DNA of 6,476 nt. It comes from Polaromonas sp. YR568 (GTDB lineage Bacteria; Pseudomonadota; Gammaproteobacteria; Burkholderiales; Burkholderiaceae). This document shows positions 1 through 5,829 of this stretch, piece by piece (the first letter of the stretch is position 1; the number at the start of each line of letters is the position of its first letter). The stretch spans positions 1-6,476 of the forward strand of contig CAMBWM010000130.1 of the NCBI GenBank assembly GCA_945871335.1. Direction: 5' to 3'. Made by a program: the position numbers and the translations under genes. Below the pieces are notes generated by a model. It did no database searches, had not been told where the DNA came from, and was given only the letters and a program-made list of their open reading frames with translations.

Positions 1-171
1 GCCACTGCCAACAAAGCCAGCCTGGCCAAGGTCAAGCCTGAGATTGCCCAGGACAAGGCCGTGTTCCCTGATGCTGCGAACCTCGAAAAAATGGTCTCAC
101 CCGCCAGCTTCAGCAACGAAGCGCGGGCTTCCATGGCGAATGTTTTCACTGTCTTCAAAAAAGGACAATGA
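1..171 (+). CDS. potF: Polyamine ABC transporter periplasmic binding protein PotF, C-terminal end only (partial)
   Basis: Frame 1 is open from the first base to a TGA at 169-171, giving the last 56 residues of a protein that begins outside the window. The fragment is hydrophilic and ends ...VFTVFKKGQ. Its VFPDAANLEKM stretch resembles the C-terminal lobe of PotF/PotD-type spermidine/putrescine-binding proteins, in which a (Y/F)P(D/N) segment precedes the final helices. The assignment rests mostly on context: it sits 23 nt upstream of potG in the E. coli potFGHI order, where the binding protein comes first. Its role would be to capture putrescine or a related polyamine in the periplasm and deliver it to PotH/PotI. 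The fragment alone cannot separate PotF from PotD or show the substrate. Confidence 0.75.
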   Translation, partial: ATANKASLAKVKPEIAQDKAVFPDAANLEKMVSPASFSNEARASMANVFTVFKKGQ

Positions 172-194
172 ATTTCCGGACTTAGGTCTTTGCC

Positions 195-1307
195 ATGAAC
201 CTGTCCACTGAGGGTCAAGCCGGTTTCTTGTGCACTGAGCGACTCGTCAAACGCTTTGATGCAGTGGCCGCCGTCGACGACGTCAGCCTGTCCATCCGCA
301 AGGGCGAAATTTTTGCCCTGCTCGGCCCTTCGGGTTGCGGGAAATCGACGCTCTTGCGCATGCTCGCCGGCTTTGAAGCGCCCAGCGCCGGCGCCGTGGT
401 TCTGGATGGCGTGAACATCGCCACGATGCCGCCCTACGAGCGGCCCATCAACATGATGTTCCAGTCTTATGCGCTGTTTCCTCATTTGAGTGTTTGGGAC
501 AATATTGCATTTGGACTGCGACGTGAAGGCTTGCCCAAAGCCGAGATCAGTGAACGCGTGGAAGGTATGTTGCGACTGGTTCAACTCACGGCTTTTGCCA
601 AGCGCAAGCCGCACCAGCTCTCGGGCGGCCAGCAGCAACGCGTGGCGCTGGCCCGTAGCTTGGCCAAGCGCCCGCAATTGCTGCTGCTGGATGAGCCACT
701 GGGCGCGCTGGACAAAAAGCTGCGCGAGCAGACGCAGTTTGAGCTGGTCAACATCATCGAGTCGGTGGGAGTGACCTGCGTGATGGTCACCCACGATCAA
801 GAAGAAGCCATGACCATGGCTTCGCGCATCGCCGTCATGCGCCAGGGCAGGGTGCTGCAGGTAGGCACGCCGCGCGAAATCTACGAGCAACCAAATTGCC
901 GCTTTGTGGCCGATTTCATTGGCAACGTCAATTTGTTTGATGGTCTGCTGCAGCACACAATATCGGACCATTGTGAAATCAGCAGCCCCGAAGGTGTTTT
1001 AGTCGTGGCCCACAGCGCCGCAGGCACGACCGGCCCCATTGGCGCGGCGGTGTCGGTTGCGGTGCGACCTGAAAAAATTCACATGGCCAAAACCCGGCCG
1101 GACGTCAGCGACAACCTCTTCACCGGAAAGGTGCGTGAGATTGCTTACTTTGGCAGCTACAGCACATTCATTGTGGACATGCCCAGCGGTAAATCAGTCA
1201 AGATCACCGAGGGCAACACGGCGCGGCAAGATCAAAGCCCCGTCACCTGGGGCGATGCGGTGTTCTTCTGGTGGGATGCCACAGCCCCTGTCTTGCTGAC
1301 GCAATGA
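195..1307 (+). CDS. potG: Polyamine (putrescine) ABC transporter ATP-binding protein PotG
   Basis: This 370-aa protein is the cytoplasmic ATPase that powers polyamine import through PotH/PotI. Visible motifs are Walker A GPSGCGKST (residues 44-52), Q-loop Gln90 in MMFQSYALFPH, ABC signature LSGGQQQR (142-149), Walker B LLLLDE (162-167), D-loop ALD (171-173) and H-loop His200 in MVTHDQEEAMTMA. The stretch after about residue 245 fits the C-terminal TOBE domain of this family; VAVRPEKIH and a final WW..TAPVLLTQ region are recognisable. E. coli PotG is 377 aa and shares long blocks such as PPY.RPINMMFQSYALFPH and FAKRKPHQLSGG, so PotG is preferred over the general PotA name. The ATG at 195 has only a weak AGG at 184-186 as ribosome binding site; no better in-frame ATG lies before the nucleotide-binding domain. 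The operon continues into potH. Confidence 0.95.
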   Translation: MNLSTEGQAGFLCTERLVKRFDAVAAVDDVSLSIRKGEIFALLGPSGCGKSTLLRMLAGFEAPSAGAVVLDGVNIATMPPYERPINMMFQSYALFPHLSVWDNIAFGLRREGLPKAEISERVEGMLRLVQLTAFAKRKPHQLSGGQQQRVALARSLAKRPQLLLLDEPLGALDKKLREQTQFELVNIIESVGVTCVMVTHDQEEAMTMASRIAVMRQGRVLQVGTPREIYEQPNCRFVADFIGNVNLFDGLLQHTISDHCEISSPEGVLVVAHSAAGTTGPIGAAVSVAVRPEKIHMAKTRPDVSDNLFTGKVREIAYFGSYSTFIVDMPSGKSVKITEGNTARQDQSPVTWGDAVFFWWDATAPVLLTQ

Positions 1308-1310
1308 GGA
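1306..1310 (+). promoter_or_regulatory. Ribosome binding site of potH, overlapping the potG stop
   Basis: GAGGA lies 7 nt before the GTG at 1318 and overlaps the TGA stop of potG (1305-1307). This spacing supports GTG 1318 as the potH start. The in-frame ATG at 1330 would be 19 nt from the same site, which is too far for usual initiation. The overlap suggests translational coupling of potG and potH. Confidence 0.65.
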
Positions 1311-1317
1311 CGCCGCG

Positions 1318-2268
1318 GTGAAATTTTTCATGACGCAGACTTTCAGGCCGGGGCGGCGTTTTGTGATTGGCGTGCCCTTCGTGTGGCTGGGGGTCTTTTT
1401 TGTTGTGCCGTTTTTGATACTGCTGCGTATCAGCATCACGGACATGGGCAACGGTATCGACCCGTTTGCACCCTTGTTCGATTCGTCTGACGGCACCTGG
1501 CGCTGGCTCTTTAAGTTGGACAACTACGCAGCCATTTTCCGGGCGGCCGCCGACGGGGCAGGGCTTGTGGCCACCGGGCTGGGCCAGACCATTTACATGG
1601 ACGCCTACATAACTTCACTCAAGTACGCTTTTTTCACAACAATTTTTTGTCTGCTGATCGGTTACCCGTTTGCTTATTTCATTGCGCGTGCCCGGCCCAG
1701 TATTCGCCCGGCCTTGCTGATGATGGTGATGCTGCCGTTCTGGACTTCTTTTTTGCTGCGTGTTTATGCCTGGAAGGGCATCCTGGCAGACCAGGGTGTG
1801 ATCAACAACGCCTTAATGGCCCTGGGTCTCATTGATTCGCCCGTTGCCATGCTTTACACCGATGTCTCCATGCTGGTGGGCATGACCTATGTTTACCTGC
1901 CGTTCATGGTTTTGCCGCTGTATGCGACGCTGGTGAAAATGGACTTTCGCTTGCTGGAGGCTGCGCACGACCTGGGCGCCAGTCCGTGGAAGGCTTTCTG
2001 GCTGATCACTGTGCCGCTAAGCAAGGCCGGCATCGTCTCCGGCGCCATGCTGGTGTTTATTCCCAGTGTGGGTGAATTCGTGATTCCCTCTTTATTGGGT
2101 GGGGCAGAAAACATCATGATCGGGCGTGTCGTCTGGGACGAGATGTTCAGCAGCAACAACTGGCCTCGCGCTTGTGCACTGGCGGTGGTGATGGTCTGTC
2201 TGATTCTTTTCCCATTAGCCCTTTACTACCATTACAGCGCCCAGACACGCGCGCCATCGGCTGACTGA
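1318..2268 (+). CDS. potH: Polyamine (putrescine) ABC transporter permease PotH
   Basis: This 316-aa inner-membrane permease forms one half of the polyamine channel with PotI. About six hydrophobic segments are visible, near residues 15-38, 100-124, 132-150, 183-205, 236-258 and 285-305. The EAA cytoplasmic loop that docks on the ATPase starts at residue 214 (EAAHDLGASPWKAFWLITVP). A hydrophilic stretch of about 60 residues separates the first two segments. Length and blocks such as FLLRVYAWKGIL, PFMVLPLYATL and FIPSVGEFVIPSLLGG match E. coli PotH (317 aa) closely; PotB is shorter. The start is a GTG, chosen because GAGGA lies 7 nt upstream; the alternative ATG at 1330 would remove four residues. 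The stop is 1 nt from the potI start. I see no internal promoter, so it is probably co-transcribed with potF and potG. Confidence 0.95.
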   Translation: MKFFMTQTFRPGRRFVIGVPFVWLGVFFVVPFLILLRISITDMGNGIDPFAPLFDSSDGTWRWLFKLDNYAAIFRAAADGAGLVATGLGQTIYMDAYITSLKYAFFTTIFCLLIGYPFAYFIARARPSIRPALLMMVMLPFWTSFLLRVYAWKGILADQGVINNALMALGLIDSPVAMLYTDVSMLVGMTYVYLPFMVLPLYATLVKMDFRLLEAAHDLGASPWKAFWLITVPLSKAGIVSGAMLVFIPSVGEFVIPSLLGGAENIMIGRVVWDEMFSSNNWPRACALAVVMVCLILFPLALYYHYSAQTRAPSAD

Positions 2269-2269
2269 T

Positions 2270-3115
2270 ATGCGCGCAGTCCACCGTTTTATGCAGGCCA
2301 ACTTGGGGCGCTTTTGGTTGGTTGCGGTCTATTTATTTTTGTATGCACCGCTGGCTTTTTTGGTGATTTTTTCATTCAACAGCACGCGACAGGACGGGAT
2401 CTTTACCGGTTTTTCACTGCGCTGGTACAGCGCCTTGTGGGCTGACTCGCGACTGGTCGATGGTTTTTTACTCTCTCTGAAGGTGGCACTGGTGACCGCC
2501 AGTTTGTCTGCTGTGCTGGGTGCCATGGCGGCGTTTGTGCTGGTGCGCTATGAGCGTTTCCGTGGCAGACCGCTTTTCATTGGTCTGGTCAATGCGCCCC
2601 TGATCATGCCGGAGGTGATCATTGGCCTGTCTTTGTTGTTGTTGATGGTGGCTGTGCAGCGTGCTGTAGGTTGGCCGGACCGCGGCATGGGCACCATCGT
2701 GATTGGCCACACCCTGCTGGGCATGGCCTACGCTGCTGTTGTGATTCAGTCGCGCCTTCGGGAGGTCGACCGGTCCATTGAAGAAGCCGCCATGGATTTG
2801 GGTTGCCGGCCTTTGCAAGTCTTTTTTTTGGTGACCCTGCCAAGTATTGCGCCAGCCATGGTGGCGGCTTGGCTGTTGACCTTCACCCTGTCATTTGACG
2901 ACGTGGTGATCTCTGAGTTTCTCTCGGGTCCCGGCGTGACCACGCTGCCGCAAGTGATTTTCAGTTATGCCCGCCGTGGCATCAACCCCTCGATTTATGC
3001 CGCAGCCACATTGTTGATTGCCGTGGTGAGCCTAGGCATCATTGCCTACAGCGTGTACGAGGCGCGTCAGCACCGGCAGCGCCAGCGCGACCTGCGTGCC
3101 GCTTCGCTTCATTAA
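2270..3115 (+). CDS. potI: Polyamine (putrescine) ABC transporter permease PotI
   Basis: This 281-aa second permease pairs with PotH. Six hydrophobic segments are seen near residues 14-36, 67-93, 104-130, 138-160, 189-210 and 241-263. The EAA loop starts at residue 171 (EEAAMDLGCRPLQVFFLVTLP). The length equals E. coli PotI (281 aa), and the blocks SRLREVDRSIEEAAMDLG, GWPDRGM and FTLSFDDVVISEF..GPGVTTLP are family-typical. The ATG at 2270 is 1 nt after the potH stop, with no clear Shine-Dalgarno, so translation is probably coupled. An in-frame ATG at 2291 is an alternative that would remove seven residues. The gene includes a run of eight T at 2822-2829, but the frame is intact through it. 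Its TAA stop (3113-3115) overlaps the stop of the convergent EamA gene. Confidence 0.95.
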   Translation: MRAVHRFMQANLGRFWLVAVYLFLYAPLAFLVIFSFNSTRQDGIFTGFSLRWYSALWADSRLVDGFLLSLKVALVTASLSAVLGAMAAFVLVRYERFRGRPLFIGLVNAPLIMPEVIIGLSLLLLMVAVQRAVGWPDRGMGTIVIGHTLLGMAYAAVVIQSRLREVDRSIEEAAMDLGCRPLQVFFLVTLPSIAPAMVAAWLLTFTLSFDDVVISEFLSGPGVTTLPQVIFSYARRGINPSIYAAATLLIAVVSLGIIAYSVYEARQHRQRQRDLRAASLH

Positions 3116-4047
3116 CCGTGTCTTTTTGACGTCTCTACGGGCGTGACAGTTTTGTCTGGCCAAGTGGCCAGGCCAACCCCGGCCAGTGCCAGAGTGAACG
3201 CTGCAATGTGTGCCGGCCCCAGTGTTTCGCCCAGGACCCCTACGCCGACCAAGGTGGCGCTGATGGGCAACATCACTGTGAAAATCCCCGCCTGGTGCGC
3301 TGGTACGTGACGCAGGCCGGTCATCCATAGCCACACGCTCCAGATGCTGGCGGCCAAAGCATAAAAGACAAACAGCGCCCAGGTGGGTGCGGCAACAGCG
3401 CCAAAGTCAAAGTCACGGGCCACCCACAAACCCAGCGGCGTCATCAAGATGAAGCCCCATACATTGATCAAGGCCGTGATGCGTTTTGGACCCAGAACAC
3501 CGCTTAATTTTTTACCGATCACGGCATAAGCGGCTTCGCAAAGCACCGCCCCTATCAGCAGCAAATGCCCCAGCCATTGCGCCTGCGTAGCTTCTTTGCT
3601 GACTTCTGGCTGCGCATGCGGGCTGCTGGCCAGCGACAGCAAACTGATGCCTGCGACCGCGCAAGCCACCGCGGCCCAGCTGCGTGTTTGCACTTGCTCG
3701 CGCAAAAACAAAAAACTCATCACAGCCACCGCTGCAGGTATAGACGCCATGATCACACCCGCCGCCACGGCACCGGTCAGCGCCACGCCGTAGAGCATGC
3801 AAATTGAAAAAAGAAAGTTGCCCAGAAAGGATTCCAAAAACACCAGTTGCCGTGTAGACCGGTTCATCGGTGCTTCGTCGGCCGGTTTTTTGAGCCAGTG
3901 CAGCATGGCCACGCCGCCCACGCCAAAGCGCAACCAGGCCAGTAAAAAAACCGGCAATGTGGCCACCAGAGGCTTTGACAGCGCTACATAGCTGCCCACC
4001 AGCGCCATGCTCAGCGCAAGGCATCCATAGGCGAAAAAGCGATTCAT
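3112..4047 (-). CDS. EamA/DMT-family membrane permease, substrate unknown
   Basis: This is a 311-aa protein with ten predicted hydrophobic helices arranged as two EamA repeats, roughly residues 8-139 and 158-296, joined by a hydrophilic linker with SSPHAQPEVSKEATQ. Family hallmarks are the N-terminal SMALVGSYVALSKPLV, the proline-bearing MASIPAAVAVMSFLFLREQ at the end of repeat 1, and VMLPISATLVGVGVLGETLG at the end of repeat 2. Members of the drug/metabolite transporter superfamily usually export amino acids or other small metabolites; the substrate cannot be read from sequence. I chose the ATG at 4047 because it leads directly into the first helix; the frame can extend upstream to a TTG at 4074, adding nine residues. 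Neither start has a good ribosome binding site. The gene converges on potI and diverges from aceA, so it is a separate transcription unit. Confidence 0.85.
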   Translation of the reverse strand: MNRFFAYGCLALSMALVGSYVALSKPLVATLPVFLLAWLRFGVGGVAMLHWLKKPADEAPMNRSTRQLVFLESFLGNFLFSICMLYGVALTGAVAAGVIMASIPAAVAVMSFLFLREQVQTRSWAAVACAVAGISLLSLASSPHAQPEVSKEATQAQWLGHLLLIGAVLCEAAYAVIGKKLSGVLGPKRITALINVWGFILMTPLGLWVARDFDFGAVAAPTWALFVFYALAASIWSVWLWMTGLRHVPAHQAGIFTVMLPISATLVGVGVLGETLGPAHIAAFTLALAGVGLATWPDKTVTPVETSKRHG

Positions 4048-4147
4048 GAGTGGGGGTGTGCAGTGGGGTGACAAGTCTTGGTCAATGATGCCTGACTTTA
4101 TCTTTGTCCCTTTTTCCTCCTGCTGAGACGATTGGAAAAGTCATTTT

Positions 4148-4185
4148 GCAATGCGGAATATGCGAATGCTGCATTGCCGCATATT
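4148..4185. repeat. Nested inverted repeats, possible operator far upstream of aceA
   Basis: AATATGCG (4157-4164) pairs with CGCATATT (4178-4185). Inside it, AATGC (4165-4169) pairs with GCATT (4171-4175) around a single central T. An overlapping alternative pairs GCAATGC (4148-4154) with GCATTGC (4171-4177). The density of dyad symmetry suggests a protein binding site, or two overlapping ones, but no regulator is identified. It lies between divergent genes, so it could act on either. Confidence 0.5.
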
Positions 4186-4205
4186 TTCTCAATATAAGAA
4201 AATTA

Positions 4206-4233
4206 TTTCTGCATAGTGAAATTTATACAGAAA
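4206..4233. repeat. Imperfect inverted repeat in the aceA upstream region
   Basis: TTTCTG (4206-4211) pairs with CAGAAA (4228-4233). After one mismatch (4212/4227), ATA (4213-4215) pairs with TAT (4224-4226), leaving 8 nt in the centre. AT-rich DNA produces such repeats by chance more often than GC-rich DNA, so the support is modest. Confidence 0.35.
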
Positions 4234-4237
4234 GTTA

Positions 4238-4266
4238 TTGATTTTAAACGATTAAATTTATATCTT
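4238..4266 (+). promoter_or_regulatory. Candidate sigma-70 promoter of aceA
   Basis: TTGATT (4238-4243) and TATCTT (4261-4266) are separated by 17 bp; each matches four of six consensus positions. The -10 would lie inside the first palindrome and the second palindrome would fall downstream of the start site, an arrangement that would suit repression. Other -10-like hexamers (TATAAG at 4268-4273 and 4298-4303) exist within the palindromes, so the exact start site is uncertain. The leader to the aceA ATG would be about 100-140 nt. Confidence 0.25.
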
Positions 4267-4276
4267 ATATAAGATA
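4261..4276. promoter_or_regulatory. Perfect palindrome 1 (core CTTATATAAG), probable operator of aceA
   Basis: TATCTTATATAAGATA is a perfect 16-bp palindrome. Its 10-bp core CTTATATAAG recurs in a second palindrome whose centre is 30 bp downstream, close to three helical turns. This is typical of paired sites for a dimeric repressor or activator. The protein that binds is not encoded in the window. Confidence 0.65.
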
Positions 4277-4289
4277 CTAGGATGGCAAA

Positions 4290-4307
4290 AAGTCTTATAT
4301 AAGACTT
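4290..4307. promoter_or_regulatory. Perfect palindrome 2 (core CTTATATAAG), probable operator of aceA
   Basis: AAGTCTTATATAAGACTT is a perfect 18-bp palindrome, the longer of the pair. It shares CTTATATAAG with the palindrome at 4261-4276 but differs in the flanks (AAGT/ACTT rather than TAT/ATA), so this is a repeated motif rather than a simple duplication. It lies 106 nt before the aceA start. No T-tract or GC-rich stem is present, so it is not a terminator. Confidence 0.65.
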
Positions 4308-4402
4308 AAAGTGGTGGCTCGGGCAGTGCAGTTTTTAGCGTGAATCCATCCTCAAAAAATGATACCAACGGCCGCTTGCACTGAATATTTTCTTTAACTT
4401 TT

Positions 4403-4406
4403 GGAG
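4403..4406 (+). promoter_or_regulatory. Ribosome binding site of aceA
   Basis: GGAG lies 7 nt before the ATG at 4414, standard spacing, and supports this start. Confidence 0.75.
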
Positions 4407-4413
4407 TGAACGC

Positions 4414-5733
4414 ATGCCACAGACCTTGACTGAACAACTCAGCCGCGAACAGCAAATTGCCAGCCTTGAAAGAGACTGGGCCACAAATCCTCGCTGGAAG
4501 GGCATCCAGCGCGGTTACAGCGCCGCCGATGTGGTGCGCTTGCGCGGATCGTTTCCCATTGAGTACACCCTCGCTCGCCGCGGAGCCGAGAAGCTCTGGG
4601 ACTTGTTACATACACAGCCCTACGTCAGCACCCTGGGCGCGCTCACCGGTGGTCAGGCCATGCAGCAGGTCAAAGCCGGCGTCAAGGCGATTTACCTCTC
4701 CGGCTGGCAGGTTGCCGCTGACAACAACACGTATTCCTCCATGTACCCCGATCAGTCCCTGTACCCCGTGGACTCTGTGCCCAAAGTTGTTGAGAGCATG
4801 AACAACACTTTTCGTCGTGCCGACGAAATTCAGCATGCCAAAGGCATTGACGCTGGCGACAAGGATTTTGTTGATTACTTTGCGCCCATCGTTGCCGATG
4901 CCGAAGCCGGTTTTGGCGGTGTACTCAACGCCTTTGAGCTGATGAAAGCCATGATCAAAGCCGGTGCCGGTGCCGTGCATTGGGAGGACCAGTTGGCCTC
5001 CGTCAAGAAGTGCGGCCACATGGGGGGCAAGGTGCTGCTCCCGACGCGCGAGTCTTGCCAGAAGCTGATTGCAGCCCGCATGGCAGCCGACGTTTGCGGC
5101 GTGCCCACGCTGGTGATCGCCCGTACAGACGCCGAGGCTGCCGACTTGCTGACCTCTGACTATGACGAGACCGACAAACCTTTCCTCACAGGCGAGCGAA
5201 CGTCCGAAGGCTTTTACAAGACCCGCAAGGGCATTGACCAGGCGATTGCCCGCGCGAACGCCTACGCGCATTACGCCGACTTGGTGTGGTGCGAAACCGG
5301 CACGCCTGACCTGAATTTCGCCAAGAAGTTCGCTGACGCTGTGCACAAGGTTCACCCCGGCAAGATGCTGGCTTACAACTGCTCGCCGTCCTTCAACTGG
5401 AAGAAAAACCTGGACGATGCAACCATCGCCAAGTTCCAACGCGAGCTCGGCGCCATGGGTTACAAGTACCAGTTCATCACGCTGGCCGGCATTCACTCGA
5501 TGTGGTTCAACATGTATGACCTGTCGCAAGACTATGTCAAGCGCGGCATGACGGCTTACGTCGAGAAGGTGCAGGAGCCGGAATTTGCTGCCCGCGAGCG
5601 CGGCTACACATTCGTGTCGCACCAGCAGGAAGTCGGTACCGGCTACTTTGACGACGTCACCACGGCCATACAAGGCGGGAAATCCAGCGTGACCGCACTG
5701 ACCGGCTCAACCGAAGAAGAGCAGTTCCACTGA
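4414..5733 (+). CDS. aceA: Isocitrate lyase AceA
   Basis: This 439-aa cytoplasmic enzyme cleaves isocitrate to succinate and glyoxylate, the first step of the glyoxylate shunt needed for growth on acetate and fatty acids. The catalytic signature KKCGHMGGK is at residues 198-206, with Cys200 as the expected catalytic base (Cys195 in E. coli). Other conserved stretches are [10 protein letters not shown] (94-103), the metal-site region [10 protein letters not shown] (160-169), IARTDAEAA (235-243), NCSPSFNW (322-329) and TLAGIHS (356-362). Length is close to E. coli AceA (434 aa) and the protein ends STEEEQFH, so it appears complete. It is the short bacterial form, without the inserted domain of eukaryotic or AceA2-type enzymes. 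Malate synthase is not in the window. It is monocistronic as far as seen: palindromes lie upstream and a terminator downstream. A 355-codon open frame lies antisense inside it and looks like a coding shadow. Confidence 0.98.
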   Translation: MPQTLTEQLSREQQIASLERDWATNPRWKGIQRGYSAADVVRLRGSFPIEYTLARRGAEKLWDLLHTQPYVSTLGALTGGQAMQQVKAGVKAIYLSGWQVAADNNTYSSMYPDQSLYPVDSVPKVVESMNNTFRRADEIQHAKGIDAGDKDFVDYFAPIVADAEAGFGGVLNAFELMKAMIKAGAGAVHWEDQLASVKKCGHMGGKVLLPTRESCQKLIAARMAADVCGVPTLVIARTDAEAADLLTSDYDETDKPFLTGERTSEGFYKTRKGIDQAIARANAYAHYADLVWCETGTPDLNFAKKFADAVHKVHPGKMLAYNCSPSFNWKKNLDDATIAKFQRELGAMGYKYQFITLAGIHSMWFNMYDLSQDYVKRGMTAYVEKVQEPEFAARERGYTFVSHQQEVGTGYFDDVTTAIQGGKSSVTALTGSTEEEQFH

Positions 5734-5751
5734 GGTTGGTTGTGCGGGGGC

Positions 5752-5767
5752 GGCGTAAAATCACGCC
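5752..5767 (+). promoter_or_regulatory. Short inverted repeat around a -10-like hexamer, possible thrS promoter
   Basis: GGCGT (5752-5756) pairs with ACGCC (5763-5767). Between and overlapping them is TAAAAT (5756-5761), five of six matches to the -10 consensus. No good -35 lies at 16-18 bp; TTGGTT at 5736-5741 is only 14 bp away. A promoter here would start thrS transcription near 5768 and put the hairpin at 5784-5810 into the thrS leader. Confidence 0.25.
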
Positions 5768-5783
5768 ATTCCGGCTTACCTAT

Positions 5784-5816
5784 AAAAAGCGCGGCCCGTC
5801 CGCGCTTTTTCTTTTT
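5784..5816 (+). terminator. Intrinsic terminator after aceA
   Basis: A perfect 11-bp stem pairs AAAAAGCGCGG (5784-5794) with CCGCGCTTTTT (5800-5810), with the 5-nt loop CCCGT, followed by C and five further T. The GC-rich inner stem plus T-tract is a classic rho-independent terminator. It lies 50 nt after the aceA stop. The A-tract on the left side would allow some function on the opposite strand, but no minus-strand gene needs it here. It ends 13 nt before the thrS start codon. Confidence 0.85.
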
Positions 5817-5829
5817 CCTCATTAAAAAC

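Larger units (their letters stand above)
4048..4413. other. Gene-free divergent control region between EamA permease gene and aceA
   Basis: This 366-nt stretch has no credible coding region on either strand. It becomes markedly AT-rich from about 4181 to 4310, unlike the GC-rich genes around it. It contains at least four inverted repeats (annotated separately) and a weaker fifth at 4184-4202. The segment 4310-4400 returns to mixed composition and would be the aceA leader. Because aceA and the EamA gene point away from each other, promoters for both should lie here. I could not identify a convincing minus-strand promoter. Confidence 0.8.

Noticed and set aside
2822..2829. Run of eight T in potI as a phase-variation tract
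   Set aside because: It encodes conserved Phe-Phe-Leu of the permease family, the frame is intact, and polyamine importers are not known to phase-vary; eight bases is short for this.
3156..3171. Inverted repeat CTGGCCA-AG-TGGCCAG as a terminator between potI and the EamA gene
   Set aside because: It sits within the EamA coding sequence (codons around Trp296-Pro297) and has no T-tract on either strand; it is better explained by codons.
3512..4024. 170-codon alternative frame inside the EamA gene
   Set aside because: It is a shifted-frame shadow of the membrane protein, with no hydrophobic pattern or domain of its own.
4261..4307. AT-rich palindromes as a replication origin, attachment site or mobile-element end
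   Set aside because: There is no DnaA-box array, integrase, tRNA, transposase or target duplication nearby; a control region before aceA explains them better.
4359..4397. 12-codon upstream reading frame in the aceA leader (ATG 4359 to TAA 4395-4397) as a leader peptide
   Set aside because: It has no ribosome binding site, no runs of regulatory codons and no attenuator-like hairpins; such short frames are expected by chance.
4606..5673. 355-codon open frame on the minus strand inside aceA
   Set aside because: It lies wholly antisense to a clearly conserved enzyme gene; its translation has no recognisable domain and the composition of a coding shadow.
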